Assembly (NCBI RefSeq): GCF_019793435.1
Contig: NZ_JAILYH010000010.1
Coordinates: 124,001 to 188,000 of the forward strand
Direction of reading: 5' to 3'
Source: Rhizobium redzepovicii
GTDB lineage: Bacteria; Pseudomonadota; Alphaproteobacteria; Rhizobiales; Rhizobiaceae
DNA: 64,000 bases
A model generated the notes under the pieces. It saw nothing but the letters and a program-made list of their open reading frames with translations. It was not told the DNA's origin and ran no database searches. The translations under genes and the position numbers were made by a program. How positions within the stretch are numbered: position 1 is the stretch's first letter; every line of letters begins with the position of its first letter. Below, in pieces: positions 9,373 through 18,163 of the stretch.

Positions 9373-10869
9373 ATGCGTGAGATCGGTCATTTCATCGGCG
9401 GCAAGCAGGTCGCCGGCACCAGCGGCCGCGTGAGCAATGTCTATAATCCGGCAACCGGCGAAGTGCAGGCGACGGTCGCGCTCGCAAGCGTCGAGGAACT
9501 GCGCGCCGCCGTCGAAAATGCCAAGGCTGCGCAGCCGAAATGGGCTGCCACCAATCCGCAGCGTCGCGCCCGCGTCTTCTTCAAATTCGTCGAACTCCTG
9601 AACAAGCACATGGATGAACTCGCCGAGATGCTCTCCAAGGAGCACGGCAAGACGATCGAGGATGCCAAGGGCGACGTCATCCGCGGCCTGGAAGTCTGCG
9701 AATTCGTCTGCGGCATCCCGCATCTCGCCAAGGGCGAGTTCACCGAGGGCGCTGGTCCGGCGATCGACATGTATTCGATCCGCCAGCCGGTCGGCATCGG
9801 CGCCGGCATCACCCCCTTCAATTTCCCCGGTATGATCCCGATGTGGATGTTCGCGCCGGCGATCGCCTGCGGCAACGCCTTCATCCTGAAGCCCTCAGAG
9901 CGTGACCCCTCCCTGCCGATTCGTCTTGCCGAACTGATGATCGAAGCCGGTCTGCCCGCCGGCATCCTCAACGTCGTCAACGGCGACAAGGGTGCCGTCG
10001 ACGCGATCCTCACCGATCCCGATATCGGCGCCGTCTCCTTCGTCGGCTCGACGCCGATCGCCCGCTACGTCTACGGCACGGCGGCGATGAACGGCAAACG
10101 CGCCCAGTGCTTCGGCGGCGCCAAGAACCACATGATCATCATGCCGGATGCCGATATGGATCAGGCCGTCAACGCGCTGATGGGCGCAGGCTACGGTTCG
10201 GCCGGCGAGCGCTGCATGGCGATCTCGGTTGCCGTACCGGTCGGCGAGGACACCGCCAACCGCCTCGTCGAAAAGCTGATCCCGAAGATCGAATCGCTGC
10301 GCATCGGCCCCTACACCGACGACCAGGCGGACATGGGCCCGCTGGTCACGAAGGATGCCTATACCCGTGTTCGCGGCCTGATCGACCGCGGCGTCGAAGA
10401 AGGCGCCAAGCTCGTCGTCGACGGCCGCGACTTCAAGCTCCAGGGCTATGAGGACGGTTATTTCGTCGGCGGCTGCCTGTTTGATCACGTCACACCCGAG
10501 ATGGACATCTACAAGACTGAGATCTTCGGACCTGTCCTCTCCGTCGTTCGTGCCCAGAATTACGAAGAGGCCCTGTCGCTGCCCATGAAGCACGAATATG
10601 GCAACGGTGTTGCGATCTACACCCGTGACGGCGATGCCGCCCGCGATTTCGCCTCGCGCATCAATATCGGCATGATCGGCATCAACGTTCCGATCCCGGT
10701 TCCGCTCGCCTATCACTCCTTTGGCGGCTGGAAAGCCTCGAGCTTCGGCGACCTCAACCAGCACGGCACGGACTCGATCAAGTTCTGGACGAAGACCAAG
10801 ACCGTCACCGCCCGCTGGCCCTCCGGCATCAAGAGCGGCGCTGAGTTCGTCATGCCGACAATGAAGTGA
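9373..10869 (+). CDS. mmsA: Methylmalonate-semialdehyde dehydrogenase (CoA-acylating)
   Basis: This enzyme converts methylmalonate semialdehyde or malonate semialdehyde to propionyl-CoA or acetyl-CoA with NAD+ and CoA, in valine and myo-inositol catabolism. The 498-residue length is standard. It has the aldehyde dehydrogenase fold, with the nucleotide-binding ITPFNFPGMIPMWM segment near residue 147 and the catalytic Cys281 in SAGERCMA. The general-base glutamate of ordinary aldehyde dehydrogenases is absent from the AQCFGGAKNH region, as is typical of the CoA-dependent subfamily. The ATG at 9373 has AGGAGGAG ahead of it. The gene is monocistronic, ended by a strong terminator, and divergent from a LysR regulator. 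Confidence 0.93.
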   Translation: MREIGHFIGGKQVAGTSGRVSNVYNPATGEVQATVALASVEELRAAVENAKAAQPKWAATNPQRRARVFFKFVELLNKHMDELAEMLSKEHGKTIEDAKGDVIRGLEVCEFVCGIPHLAKGEFTEGAGPAIDMYSIRQPVGIGAGITPFNFPGMIPMWMFAPAIACGNAFILKPSERDPSLPIRLAELMIEAGLPAGILNVVNGDKGAVDAILTDPDIGAVSFVGSTPIARYVYGTAAMNGKRAQCFGGAKNHMIIMPDADMDQAVNALMGAGYGSAGERCMAISVAVPVGEDTANRLVEKLIPKIESLRIGPYTDDQADMGPLVTKDAYTRVRGLIDRGVEEGAKLVVDGRDFKLQGYEDGYFVGGCLFDHVTPEMDIYKTEIFGPVLSVVRAQNYEEALSLPMKHEYGNGVAIYTRDGDAARDFASRINIGMIGINVPIPVPLAYHSFGGWKASSFGDLNQHGTDSIKFWTKTKTVTARWPSGIKSGAEFVMPTMK

Positions 10870-10895
10870 TCTGACGATAAATCGATTTGCAATTC

Positions 10896-10919
10896 GGGGG
10901 CCTTATGGCCCCCGTTTTA
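10896..10919 (+). terminator. mmsA terminator
   Basis: GGGGGCC and GGCCCCC pair around a TTAT loop and are followed by GTTTTAT, 27 bases after the mmsA stop. Confidence 0.82.
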
Positions 10920-11073
10920 TTTGCTGTCTTGGAAACCATCACACCGCACCGGTATCTCCGACCGTCCCGGCGCGCGCGGGCGCGGGCATGACATTATGGA
11001 TTGCAACCAGAAGATTTCGGCGCAGGATTGACGTCGCGTCATTTGGCCTCATAAGCTGAATGCGAATTTCATA

Positions 11074-11110
11074 TTTTGGAATTGTTCAAAACTACCAAAC
11101 CGCCTATATA
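11074..11110 (+). promoter_or_regulatory. rirA promoter with imperfect palindrome
   Basis: TTTTGGAATTGTTCAAAA (11074-11091) is an imperfect dyad with TTTTG and CAAAA ends. A possible promoter overlaps it: TTGTTC (11082-11087), a 17-base spacer and TATATA (11105-11110). It may be an operator, perhaps for RirA itself, but it does not clearly fit the iron-responsive TGA-N9-TCA motif. Confidence 0.35.
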
Positions 11111-11141
11111 GGTCTGAACAGGCACGAGTCAGGAGAATGGC

Positions 11142-11624
11142 ATGCGGTTGACGAAGCAGACCAACTATGCGGTTCGCATGTTGATGTATTGTGCTGCCAA
11201 CGACGGGCACTTGAGCCGGATTCCGGAAATTGCCAGGGCTTACGGCGTGTCCGAACTGTTTCTTTTCAAGATCCTCCAGCCGCTGAACAAGGCCGGCCTC
11301 GTCGAAACCGTGCGCGGTCGCAATGGCGGCGTGCGCCTGGGCAAGCCGGCGGCCGACATTACGCTCTTCGACGTCGTCAGGGTGACGGAAGACAGTTTCG
11401 CCATGGCCGAATGCTTCGAGGATGATGGCGTGGTCGAATGCCCGCTGGTTGACAGCTGCGGCCTGAATTCGGCGCTGCGCAAGGCGCTCAACGCCTTCTT
11501 CGCCGTGCTGTCGGAATATTCCATCGACGACCTCGTCAAGGCGCGTCCGCAGATCAATTTCCTTCTCGGAATCACCGGCGAGCAGCCATATCGCAAACCC
11601 GCGATCGTTGCGCCCGCCGCCTGA
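11142..11624 (+). CDS. rirA: RirA, Rrf2-family iron-responsive regulator
   Basis: RirA is the global iron regulator of rhizobia, a [4Fe-4S] protein that represses iron-uptake genes when iron is sufficient. The 160-residue protein opens with the Rrf2 helix-turn-helix (MRLTKQTNYAVRMLMYCAAN, then IPEIARAYGVSELFLFKIL) and the wing GRNGGVRLGKP. The three cluster-ligand cysteines are Cys91, Cys100 and Cys106, in ECFEDDGVVECPLVDSC. The sequence agrees closely with what I remember of R. leguminosarum RirA. The gene is monocistronic with its own terminator. Confidence 0.95.
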   Translation: MRLTKQTNYAVRMLMYCAANDGHLSRIPEIARAYGVSELFLFKILQPLNKAGLVETVRGRNGGVRLGKPAADITLFDVVRVTEDSFAMAECFEDDGVVECPLVDSCGLNSALRKALNAFFAVLSEYSIDDLVKARPQINFLLGITGEQPYRKPAIVAPAA

Positions 11625-11650
11625 ATTTAAAAGAGCAGGACAGAGTTCTG

Positions 11651-11685
11651 AAACCGCGATGGCCCCGGCCATCGCGGTTTTTATT
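11651..11685 (+). terminator. rirA terminator
   Basis: AAACCGCGATGGCC and GGCCATCGCGGTTT pair over 14 bases around a CC-rich turn, with TTTATTTT after it. It is a very strong intrinsic terminator. Confidence 0.9.
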
Positions 11686-11984
11686 TTGCCGCGTCTACCG
11701 GTTCGGCGAGAATAAACGTCTCAAGCCTGGCAGGCGATTCTGACCGATCACGACACGCATAAAGGGCGCAATTATCCAAAATACGACGAAATCCCGGACG
11801 TTTTTATCCGAATCTGTCCAAATGAGGCCGATTTTTGATTGAAAATTTCTAAAATTGTCCAACTGGAAAAATTTTCTCCGTAGCCCGTTGCTTTCAGTAG
11901 ATAAATGTCGTTCCATCGACCGTCGATCGGGATGCATATCTGCGGTCTCCAGACATTAAAAAAGAACAACCGGGAAACAATATT
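11686..11984 (+). promoter_or_regulatory. dpp operon leader region
   Basis: This 299-base stretch has no convincing gene. It is much richer in A and T than its surroundings, especially 11760-11910. It should carry the dppA promoter, but I cannot pick a -35/-10 pair with confidence. GGGAAA ahead of the ATG at 11985 serves as the ribosome site. Confidence 0.35.
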
Positions 11985-13580
11985 ATGAAAAAGATCTCTG
12001 TCATGCTGGCAGCGACGGCCCTGATTTCGGTCATGGCGACGTCGGCCTGGTCCAAGACCCTTGTTTATTGCTCCGAGGGTTCGCCGGAAGGCTTCGACCC
12101 GAGCCTCTATACGGCTGGCACGACCTTCGACGCCTCGTCGCGCACGGTCTATAGCCGCCTGGTCGAATTCAAGCATGGCGGTACCGAGATCGAACCGGGC
12201 CTCGCCGACAGCTGGAGCGTTTCGGCCGATGGCACGGAATACACCTTCAAGCTTCATCCCGGCGTCAAGTATCAGACCACCGACTTCTTCACGCCGACGC
12301 GCGATTTCAACGCCGACGACGTCGTGTTCTCCTTCGAGCGTCAGCTGAAGGCGGACAATCCGTGGAACAAGTATGTCGAGGGCGGTTCTTACGAATACGC
12401 CGCCGGCATGGGCTTCCCGGATCTGATCAAGTCGATCGAGAAGGTCGACGACCTCACCGTCAAGTTCACGCTCAACCATCCCGAGGCGCCGTTCCTTGCC
12501 GACCTGGCCATGGACTTCGCCTCGATCGTTTCCAAGGAATATGCCGACAAGCTTGCCGCCGACGGCAAGATGGCGCAGCTCAACCAGCAGCCGCTCGGCA
12601 CCGGCCCCTTCACCTTCGTCGCCTATCAGCCGGATGCCGTCATCCGCTACAAGGCCAACGAAACCTATTTCAAGGGCAAGGAAAAGATCGACGATCTGGT
12701 TTTCGCCATCACCTCTGACGCCGCCGTCCGCGCGCAGAAGCTGAAGGCCGGCGAATGCCACCTGATCCCTTATCCGAATGCGGCTGACGTTCCCGAGCTG
12801 AAGAAGGACGGCAATCTAACGGTGATGGAACAGGCCGGCCTCAATGTCGGCTTCCTCGCCTACAACACGCAGATGGCCCCCTTCGACAAGCCGGAAGTTC
12901 GCCGTGCGTTGAACATGGCGATCAACAAGCAGGCGATCATCGACGCCGTCTTCCAGGGTGCAGCGGCCGTTGCCAAGAACCCCATTCCGCCGACGATGTG
13001 GTCCTATAACGACGCCGTTCAGGACGACAAGTACGATCCGGATGCCGCCAAGAAGGCTCTCGCCGATGCCGGCGTCAAGGATCTCAGCATGAAGGTCTGG
13101 GCGATGCCGGTTTCGCGTCCCTACATGCTGAACGCGCGCCGCGCTGCCGAACTGATCCAGGCCGATTTTGCCAAGGCCGGCGTCAAGGTCGAGATCGTCA
13201 CCCATGAATGGGCCGAATATCTGAAGCTCTCCTCCGACGTGAAGCGCGACGGCGCCGTCATCCTCGGCTGGACCGGCGACAATGGCGACCCGGACAACTT
13301 CATGGATACGCTGCTTGGCTGCGATGCCGTCGGCGGCAACAACCGTGCTCAGTGGTGCAACAAGGAATATGACGACCTGATGACCAAGGCCAAGCTGACC
13401 GCCGATGTCGGCGAGCGCACCAAGGCCTATGAGCAGGCACAGCTGATCTTCAAGAAGGAAGCCCCCTGGGCGACGCTTGATCACTCGCTCGTCTTCGTTC
13501 CGATGAGCAAGAAGGTCTCCGGCTTCTTCATGGATCCGCTCGGCATTCACCGCTTCGACGGCGTCGACGTATCCGAATAA
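11985..13580 (+). CDS. dppA: Periplasmic dipeptide-binding protein
   Basis: This is the substrate-binding subunit of a peptide ABC importer, family SBP_bac_5. Residues 1-23 form a Sec signal peptide (MKKISVMLAATALISVMATS, cleavage near AWS-K). The mature part begins TLVYCSEGSPEGFDPSLY, the typical start of DppA-like proteins. The 531-residue length is normal. It is the first gene of dppABCDF and is separated from dppB by a stable hairpin, as is usual where the binding protein is made in excess. Dipeptides and possibly delta-aminolaevulinate are the known DppA cargo; the exact substrate here is inferred. Confidence 0.92.
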   Translation: MKKISVMLAATALISVMATSAWSKTLVYCSEGSPEGFDPSLYTAGTTFDASSRTVYSRLVEFKHGGTEIEPGLADSWSVSADGTEYTFKLHPGVKYQTTDFFTPTRDFNADDVVFSFERQLKADNPWNKYVEGGSYEYAAGMGFPDLIKSIEKVDDLTVKFTLNHPEAPFLADLAMDFASIVSKEYADKLAADGKMAQLNQQPLGTGPFTFVAYQPDAVIRYKANETYFKGKEKIDDLVFAITSDAAVRAQKLKAGECHLIPYPNAADVPELKKDGNLTVMEQAGLNVGFLAYNTQMAPFDKPEVRRALNMAINKQAIIDAVFQGAAAVAKNPIPPTMWSYNDAVQDDKYDPDAAKKALADAGVKDLSMKVWAMPVSRPYMLNARRAAELIQADFAKAGVKVEIVTHEWAEYLKLSSDVKRDGAVILGWTGDNGDPDNFMDTLLGCDAVGGNNRAQWCNKEYDDLMTKAKLTADVGERTKAYEQAQLIFKKEAPWATLDHSLVFVPMSKKVSGFFMDPLGIHRFDGVDVSE

Positions 13581-13619
13581 CAAGAAAAATGTAAGAATGC
13601 CCGGCAGAGCTGGGCGCAG

Positions 13620-13648
13620 CCGGCGGTCAGGCACCCCCTGACCGCCGG
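13620..13648 (+). other. Intercistronic hairpin between dppA and dppB
   Basis: CCGGCGGTCAG and CTGACCGCCGG pair perfectly over 11 bases with a 7-base loop. There is no U-run, so it is a stem-loop inside the operon rather than a terminator. Such structures behind binding-protein genes usually protect the upstream mRNA and raise dppA expression over the membrane subunits. Confidence 0.7.
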
Positions 13649-13667
13649 AAACTATTGGACATCTGCC

Positions 13668-14672
13668 ATGTTGCGTTTTTTCATCGGCCGCCTTGCGGTG
13701 CTGATCCCGACATTCCTCGGCGTTTCCCTCATTGCCTTCTCGTTCATCCGCATGCTGCCCGGCGATCCCGTCATGCTTTTATCGGGCGAGCGTGTCATGG
13801 CGCCGGACCGGCACGCCCAGATCATGCACGATCTCGGTTTCGACCGGCCCATGTATGTGCAGTATTTCGATTATCTCGGAAAAGTGCTGCACGGCGATCT
13901 CGGCACCTCGATCGTCACCAAGCGGCCGGTTCTCGGCGAATTCCTGACGCTGTTTCCGGCAACGCTCGAACTTTCCTTTTGTGCCATCATGCTCGCCGTC
14001 TGTCTTGGCGTGCCCGCCGGCATCTTTGCTGCCGTCAAGCGAGGCACATGGTTCGATCAAAGCGTGATGGGTGTCGCCCTCATCGGTTATTCCATGCCGA
14101 TTTTCTGGTGGGGCCTGCTGCTGATCATCTTCTTCTCGGGCTATCTCGGCTGGACGCCGGTTTCCGGCCGCATCTCGCTGATGTATTTCTTCAAGCCGGT
14201 CACCGGCTTCATGCTGATCGACAGTCTGCTGTCCGGCCAGAAGGGCGCCTTCGCCTCGGCCGTCAGTTATCTCATTCTGCCGACCATCGTGCTGGCCACC
14301 ATTCCGCTCGCCGTGATTGCGCGCCAGACGCGTTCGGCGATGCTCGAGGTTCTCGGCGAGGACTATGTCCGCACGGCCCGCTCGAAAGGCCTGAAGCCGC
14401 TGCGCGTCGTCGGCGTGCACGCGCTGCGCAATGCGATGATCCCGGTCATCACCACCATCGGTCTGCAGATCGGCGTTCTCCTGGCCGGCGCCATTCTCAC
14501 CGAGACGATCTTCTCCTGGCCGGGCATCGGCAAATGGATGGTCGATTCGGTCTTCAAGCGTGACTACGCCGTGGTCCAGGGCGGCCTCCTGCTGATCGCT
14601 GGCGTCATCATGCTGGTCAATCTGATTGTTGATGTCCTCTACGGCTTCATCAATCCGCGCATTCGTCATTAG
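13668..14672 (+). CDS. dppB: Dipeptide ABC transporter permease DppB
   Basis: This inner-membrane permease of 334 residues has about six membrane helices. It begins with the DppB/OppB N-terminal helix (RFFIGRLAVLIPTFLGVSLI) and the LPGDP motif near residue 28. The EAA loop is EVLGEDYVRTARSKGLKP, which docks onto the ATPase subunits. It pairs with DppC, 9 bases downstream. The family is secure; the substrate follows from the operon. Confidence 0.93.
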   Translation: MLRFFIGRLAVLIPTFLGVSLIAFSFIRMLPGDPVMLLSGERVMAPDRHAQIMHDLGFDRPMYVQYFDYLGKVLHGDLGTSIVTKRPVLGEFLTLFPATLELSFCAIMLAVCLGVPAGIFAAVKRGTWFDQSVMGVALIGYSMPIFWWGLLLIIFFSGYLGWTPVSGRISLMYFFKPVTGFMLIDSLLSGQKGAFASAVSYLILPTIVLATIPLAVIARQTRSAMLEVLGEDYVRTARSKGLKPLRVVGVHALRNAMIPVITTIGLQIGVLLAGAILTETIFSWPGIGKWMVDSVFKRDYAVVQGGLLLIAGVIMLVNLIVDVLYGFINPRIRH

Positions 14673-14681
14673 GAGCGGTTC

Positions 14682-15572
14682 ATGAGCACCGTCACCGTCA
14701 AAACCGGCCAGCCATCCGCTCTTGCGGAGTTCTGGCATTATTTCTCCCGCAACAAGGGCGCCGTCATCGGCCTCGTGGTCTTCGTCATTATCCTTGTGGT
14801 CGCTGTCTTCGCGCCGGTCTTTGCGCCGCATACGCCGAACGAGCAGAACCGCCAGGTATTGCTCGCCGTGCCGGCCTGGATGGAAGGCGGCAGCATCTCC
14901 TTCCCGCTCGGAACCGATGCCGTCGGCCGCGATATCCTTTCGCGCCTGATCTACGGCGCGCGCTTCTCGCTCTTCATCGGCGTCGTCGTCGTCACCCTTT
15001 CCATCGTAAGCGGTGTTCTGATCGGCCTCGTCGCCGGCTATTTCCGCGGCAAGGTCGATACGGCGATCATGCGGCTGATGGATATCATCCTGGCCTTCCC
15101 GTCGCTGCTGCTCGCCCTCGTGCTGGTGGCTGTGCTCGGCCCGGGCCTGACCAATGCGATGATCGCGATTTCGCTGGTCAACCAGCCGCATTTCGTGCGG
15201 CTGACGCGCGCCTCCGTCATCACGGAGCGCGAGAAGGAATATGTGATCGCATCGCGTGTTGCCGGCGCCGGGACGTTCCGTCTGATGTTCAAGACCATCC
15301 TGCCAAACTGTCTTGGGCCGCTGATCGTCCAGGCGACGCTCGCCTTCTCGGCAGCGATCCTCGACGCCGCCGCCCTCGGCTTCCTCGGTATGGGTGCCCA
15401 GCCGCCGACACCCGAATGGGGCACGATGCTCGCCGAATCCCGCGAGTTCATCTCGCGCGCCTGGTGGGTCGTAACATTCCCCGGTCTTGCCATTCTCATC
15501 ACCGTTCTCGCCATCAACCTGATGGGCGACGGCCTGCGCGATGCGCTTGACCCCAAGCTGAAGAGGTCGTGA
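14682..15572 (+). CDS. dppC: Dipeptide ABC transporter permease DppC
   Basis: This is the second permease subunit, 296 residues. It has the DppC/OppC N-terminal domain (FSRNKGAVIGLVVFVIILVV), the FPLGTDAVGRDILSRLIYGAR motif region near residue 75 that marks the subfamily, and an EAA loop (EREKEYVIASRVAGAG). A GGAGCGG ribosome site precedes the ATG. Its stop codon overlaps the dppD start (TGATG), so the two are translationally coupled. Confidence 0.93.
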   Translation: MSTVTVKTGQPSALAEFWHYFSRNKGAVIGLVVFVIILVVAVFAPVFAPHTPNEQNRQVLLAVPAWMEGGSISFPLGTDAVGRDILSRLIYGARFSLFIGVVVVTLSIVSGVLIGLVAGYFRGKVDTAIMRLMDIILAFPSLLLALVLVAVLGPGLTNAMIAISLVNQPHFVRLTRASVITEREKEYVIASRVAGAGTFRLMFKTILPNCLGPLIVQATLAFSAAILDAAALGFLGMGAQPPTPEWGTMLAESREFISRAWWVVTFPGLAILITVLAINLMGDGLRDALDPKLKRS

Positions 15573-16588
15573 TGCCACTTCTCGAAATTGAAAATCTAAC
15601 CGTCGAATTCCAGACCTCTTCAGGTCTCTTCCGCGCCGTCGACCGCGTATCGCTTGCCTGCGACAAGGGCGAGATCCTGTCGGTCGTCGGAGAATCCGGC
15701 TCGGGCAAATCCGTTGCCATGCTCGCTCTGATGGGGCTTCTGCCCTGGACGGCGAAGATCACTGCCGACCGCATGCAATTCGACGGCCAGGATCTGCGCG
15801 GCATCTCCGGCCGCCAGCGCCGCAGGATCGTCGGCAAGGACATGGCGATGATCTTCCAGGAGCCGATGTCGAGCCTCAATCCGTGCTTCACCGTCGGTTT
15901 CCAGCTCGGCGAGACCCTGCGCGTCCATATGGGCCTCAACCGCAAGGAGCGCCGCGAACGTTCGATCGAGCTTCTGAACCTCGTCGGCATTCCGGCGCCG
16001 GAAGACCGCCTGTCGAACTTCCCGCATCAGATGTCCGGCGGTATGAGCCAGCGCGTCATGATCGCCATGGCACTCGCCTGCAATCCGAAGCTCTTGATCG
16101 CCGATGAGCCGACGACCGCGCTCGACGTGACGATCCAGGCGCAGATCCTCGATCTGCTCGTGCGCCTACAGAAAGAGCAGGGCATGGCGCTGGTGCTGAT
16201 CACTCACGACATGGGTGTCGTCGCCGAAACTGCCGAGCGCGTGCAGGTGCAATATGCCGGCCAGAAGGTCGAGGAGCAGCCGGTGAAGGCGCTGTTCCGC
16301 GATCCGCACCACCCTTATACCGCAGCGCTTCTCGCCGCCCTGCCGGAACGCGCTGAGGTCGGCCAGCGTCTTCCCTCGATCGCCGGTGTCGTTCCCGGCC
16401 AGCACGGCCGCCCTACGGGCTGTCTTTTCGCGCCGCGCTGTGGCTACGCCACGGTCGAATGCGATCGCGGCGTCGTACGCCAGGGACCGGAGCTCGGGCT
16501 GGCTTTGTGCAATTATCCTTTGAAGAACGGCAAGCCGCTCGGCCATCCCGGCGTCATGGCCACTGAAACCGCAGGAGACCTGGTATGA
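15572..16588 (+). CDS. dppD: Dipeptide ABC transporter ATPase DppD
   Basis: This is the first of two ATPases, 338 residues. Walker A is [10 protein letters not shown] near residue 42, the signature is MSGGMSQR, and Walker B is [13 protein letters not shown]. The C-terminal oligopeptide-transporter domain carries the Cys pattern of the DppD/DppF [4Fe-4S] region ([16 protein letters not shown]). The ATG at 15572 shares its A with the dppC stop; a GTG one codon earlier is also possible. The end overlaps dppF by 4 bases. Confidence 0.92.
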   Translation: MPLLEIENLTVEFQTSSGLFRAVDRVSLACDKGEILSVVGESGSGKSVAMLALMGLLPWTAKITADRMQFDGQDLRGISGRQRRRIVGKDMAMIFQEPMSSLNPCFTVGFQLGETLRVHMGLNRKERRERSIELLNLVGIPAPEDRLSNFPHQMSGGMSQRVMIAMALACNPKLLIADEPTTALDVTIQAQILDLLVRLQKEQGMALVLITHDMGVVAETAERVQVQYAGQKVEEQPVKALFRDPHHPYTAALLAALPERAEVGQRLPSIAGVVPGQHGRPTGCLFAPRCGYATVECDRGVVRQGPELGLALCNYPLKNGKPLGHPGVMATETAGDLV

Positions 16589-17538
16589 CAGGCGCTGTTC
16601 TTGAGGGCAGGGATCTCGCCCGCTTCTACACCGTTAACCGTGGTCTCTTCAAAGCCGATGCCACGGTCAAAGCGCTGAACGGCGTCAGCTTCAGCCTTCA
16701 TTCCGGCAAGACGCTTGCCGTCGTCGGCGAATCCGGCTGCGGCAAGTCGACGCTCGCCCGCCTCGTCACCATGATCGAGAACCCGACAGCGGGAGAATTG
16801 CTGATCGACGGCAAGCCCGCCCAGGTTGGCGACCGCAGCCTGCGCAGCCAGGTGCAGATCGTCTTCCAGAATCCTTACGGCTCGCTCAACCCGCGCCAGA
16901 AGGTCGGCTCGATCCTGGAAGAGCCGCTGAAGATCAATACCGATCTCAACGCCGCCGCCCGCCGCCGCAAGGTGGAGGAGATGATGGCCCGCGTCGGCCT
17001 GCGTCCGGAGCATCATGGCCGCTACCCGCACATGTTCTCCGGCGGCCAGCGTCAGCGCATCGCCATTGCCCGCGCCTTGATGCTGCGGCCGAAGGTGCTG
17101 GTGCTCGACGAGCCGGTTTCGGCGCTCGACCTGTCGATCCAGGCGCAGGTGCTGAACCTGTTGATGGACCTGCAGAAGGAGATGGGCCTTGCCTATCTCT
17201 TCATCTCGCACGGCCTCTCCGTCGTCCATCATATCGCCGACGAGGTGATGGTGATGTATCTCGGCCGCCCGGTGGAGACCGGTCCCGCCGCCGAGGTCTT
17301 CGCCCGGCCGCGCCATCCCTATACGGCAGCCTTGCTGTCGGCGACGCCGATCGCCGATCCCGAGCGCGAGAAGAACCGCATCCGCCTGCAGGGCGAACTG
17401 CCATCGCCGCTGAAGCCGCCGTCCGGCTGCCATTTCAACCCGCGCTGCTGGAAGGCGCAGGACTATTGCCGCCAGGTTTCTCCCGAATTAAGGGGAGAGG
17501 ATGCTCAACAATATGCCTGTCATTTCCCGCTCGATTGA
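16585..17538 (+). CDS. dppF: Dipeptide ABC transporter ATPase DppF
   Basis: This is the second ATPase, 317 residues, and dimerises with DppD. Walker A is GESGCGKSTLA near residue 51, the signature is FSGGQRQR and Walker B is VLVLDEPVSALD. The C-terminal SGCHFNPRCWKAQDYC segment carries the cysteines of the oligopeptide-transporter domain. The stop codon lies inside a 10-base-pair hairpin (17523-17546), which may separate expression of the transporter from that of gluconokinase downstream. Confidence 0.93.
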   Translation: MTGAVLEGRDLARFYTVNRGLFKADATVKALNGVSFSLHSGKTLAVVGESGCGKSTLARLVTMIENPTAGELLIDGKPAQVGDRSLRSQVQIVFQNPYGSLNPRQKVGSILEEPLKINTDLNAAARRRKVEEMMARVGLRPEHHGRYPHMFSGGQRQRIAIARALMLRPKVLVLDEPVSALDLSIQAQVLNLLMDLQKEMGLAYLFISHGLSVVHHIADEVMVMYLGRPVETGPAAEVFARPRHPYTAALLSATPIADPEREKNRIRLQGELPSPLKPPSGCHFNPRCWKAQDYCRQVSPELRGEDAQQYACHFPLD

Positions 17539-17546
17539 GCGGGAAA
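17523..17546 (+). other. Hairpin overlapping the dppF stop codon
   Basis: TTTCCCGCTC and GAGCGGGAAA pair perfectly over 10 bases around GATT, and the TGA stop of dppF is partly in the descending arm. No U-run follows. It is probably an mRNA 3'-stabilising or attenuating structure between dppF and gntK. Confidence 0.5.
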
Positions 17547-17623
17547 ATGGAGTAATTCCAGGAAAAGTGTGAAGCGGTTTTCCGTCCGGAATGACCGACA
17601 GGTTGGAAGGTTCAGGAGGAAAC

Positions 17624-18163
17624 ATGCCGGAACGGCGGACGAACAAACCTCATGCGATCATCGTCATGGGGGTCAGCGGTTGCGGCAAATCCTCCGTCGG
17701 CGAAAAGCTCGCGGAAGCCCTGCACCTGGCTTTCGTCGAAGGCGATGCACTGCACCCCGCGGCCAATGTCGAGAAGATGTCGAGGGGCATTGCGCTGACC
17801 GACGCGGACCGGATGCCCTGGCTCGACCGCATCGGCGAAGACATCAAGTCCTCGCTTGAGAAAGGCGAGGGCATCATCGTCTCCTGCTCGGCGCTGAGGC
17901 GCATCTATCGCGACAGGCTGCGGGCTGCGGCCGGCGGCAATCTGTTCTTCGTCTATCTCGAAGGCTCCAAAGCCTTGCTGACCAAACGGATGGGCGAGCG
18001 CAAAGGCCATTTCATGCCGGTGTCGTTGCTCGAAAGCCAGTTGGCAACGCTTGAGGTGCCCACCGGCGAGCAAGGTGTCGTCACCGTCAATATCGACGAT
18101 ACTGTGGAAGGCATCGCGGTAGCGGCTCTCGAAGGGCTTGCCACGCTCGGCGTCACGGGTTGA
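17624..18163 (+). CDS. gntK: Gluconokinase
   Basis: GntK phosphorylates gluconate to 6-phosphogluconate, feeding the Entner-Doudoroff and pentose phosphate routes. The 179-residue protein has the P-loop MGVSGCGKSSVGEKLA near residue 13, the substrate segment EGDALHPAANVEKMSRGIALTD (about residues 38-59) and CSALRRIYRD, all hallmarks of GntK-type kinases. The ATG at 17624 has AGGAGG ahead of it; an ATG at 17591 lacks one. It follows dppF by 85 bases and its 3' end overlaps the convergent flavoprotein gene by 11 bases. Confidence 0.88.
   Translation: MPERRTNKPHAIIVMGVSGCGKSSVGEKLAEALHLAFVEGDALHPAANVEKMSRGIALTDADRMPWLDRIGEDIKSSLEKGEGIIVSCSALRRIYRDRLRAAAGGNLFFVYLEGSKALLTKRMGERKGHFMPVSLLESQLATLEVPTGEQGVVTVNIDDTVEGIAVAALEGLATLGVTG

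Noticed and set aside
13779-15578. 599-codon open frame on the minus strand
   Set aside because: Antisense to dppB and dppC, which are certain from motif content; the shadow product is His/Asp/Arg-rich without a family.
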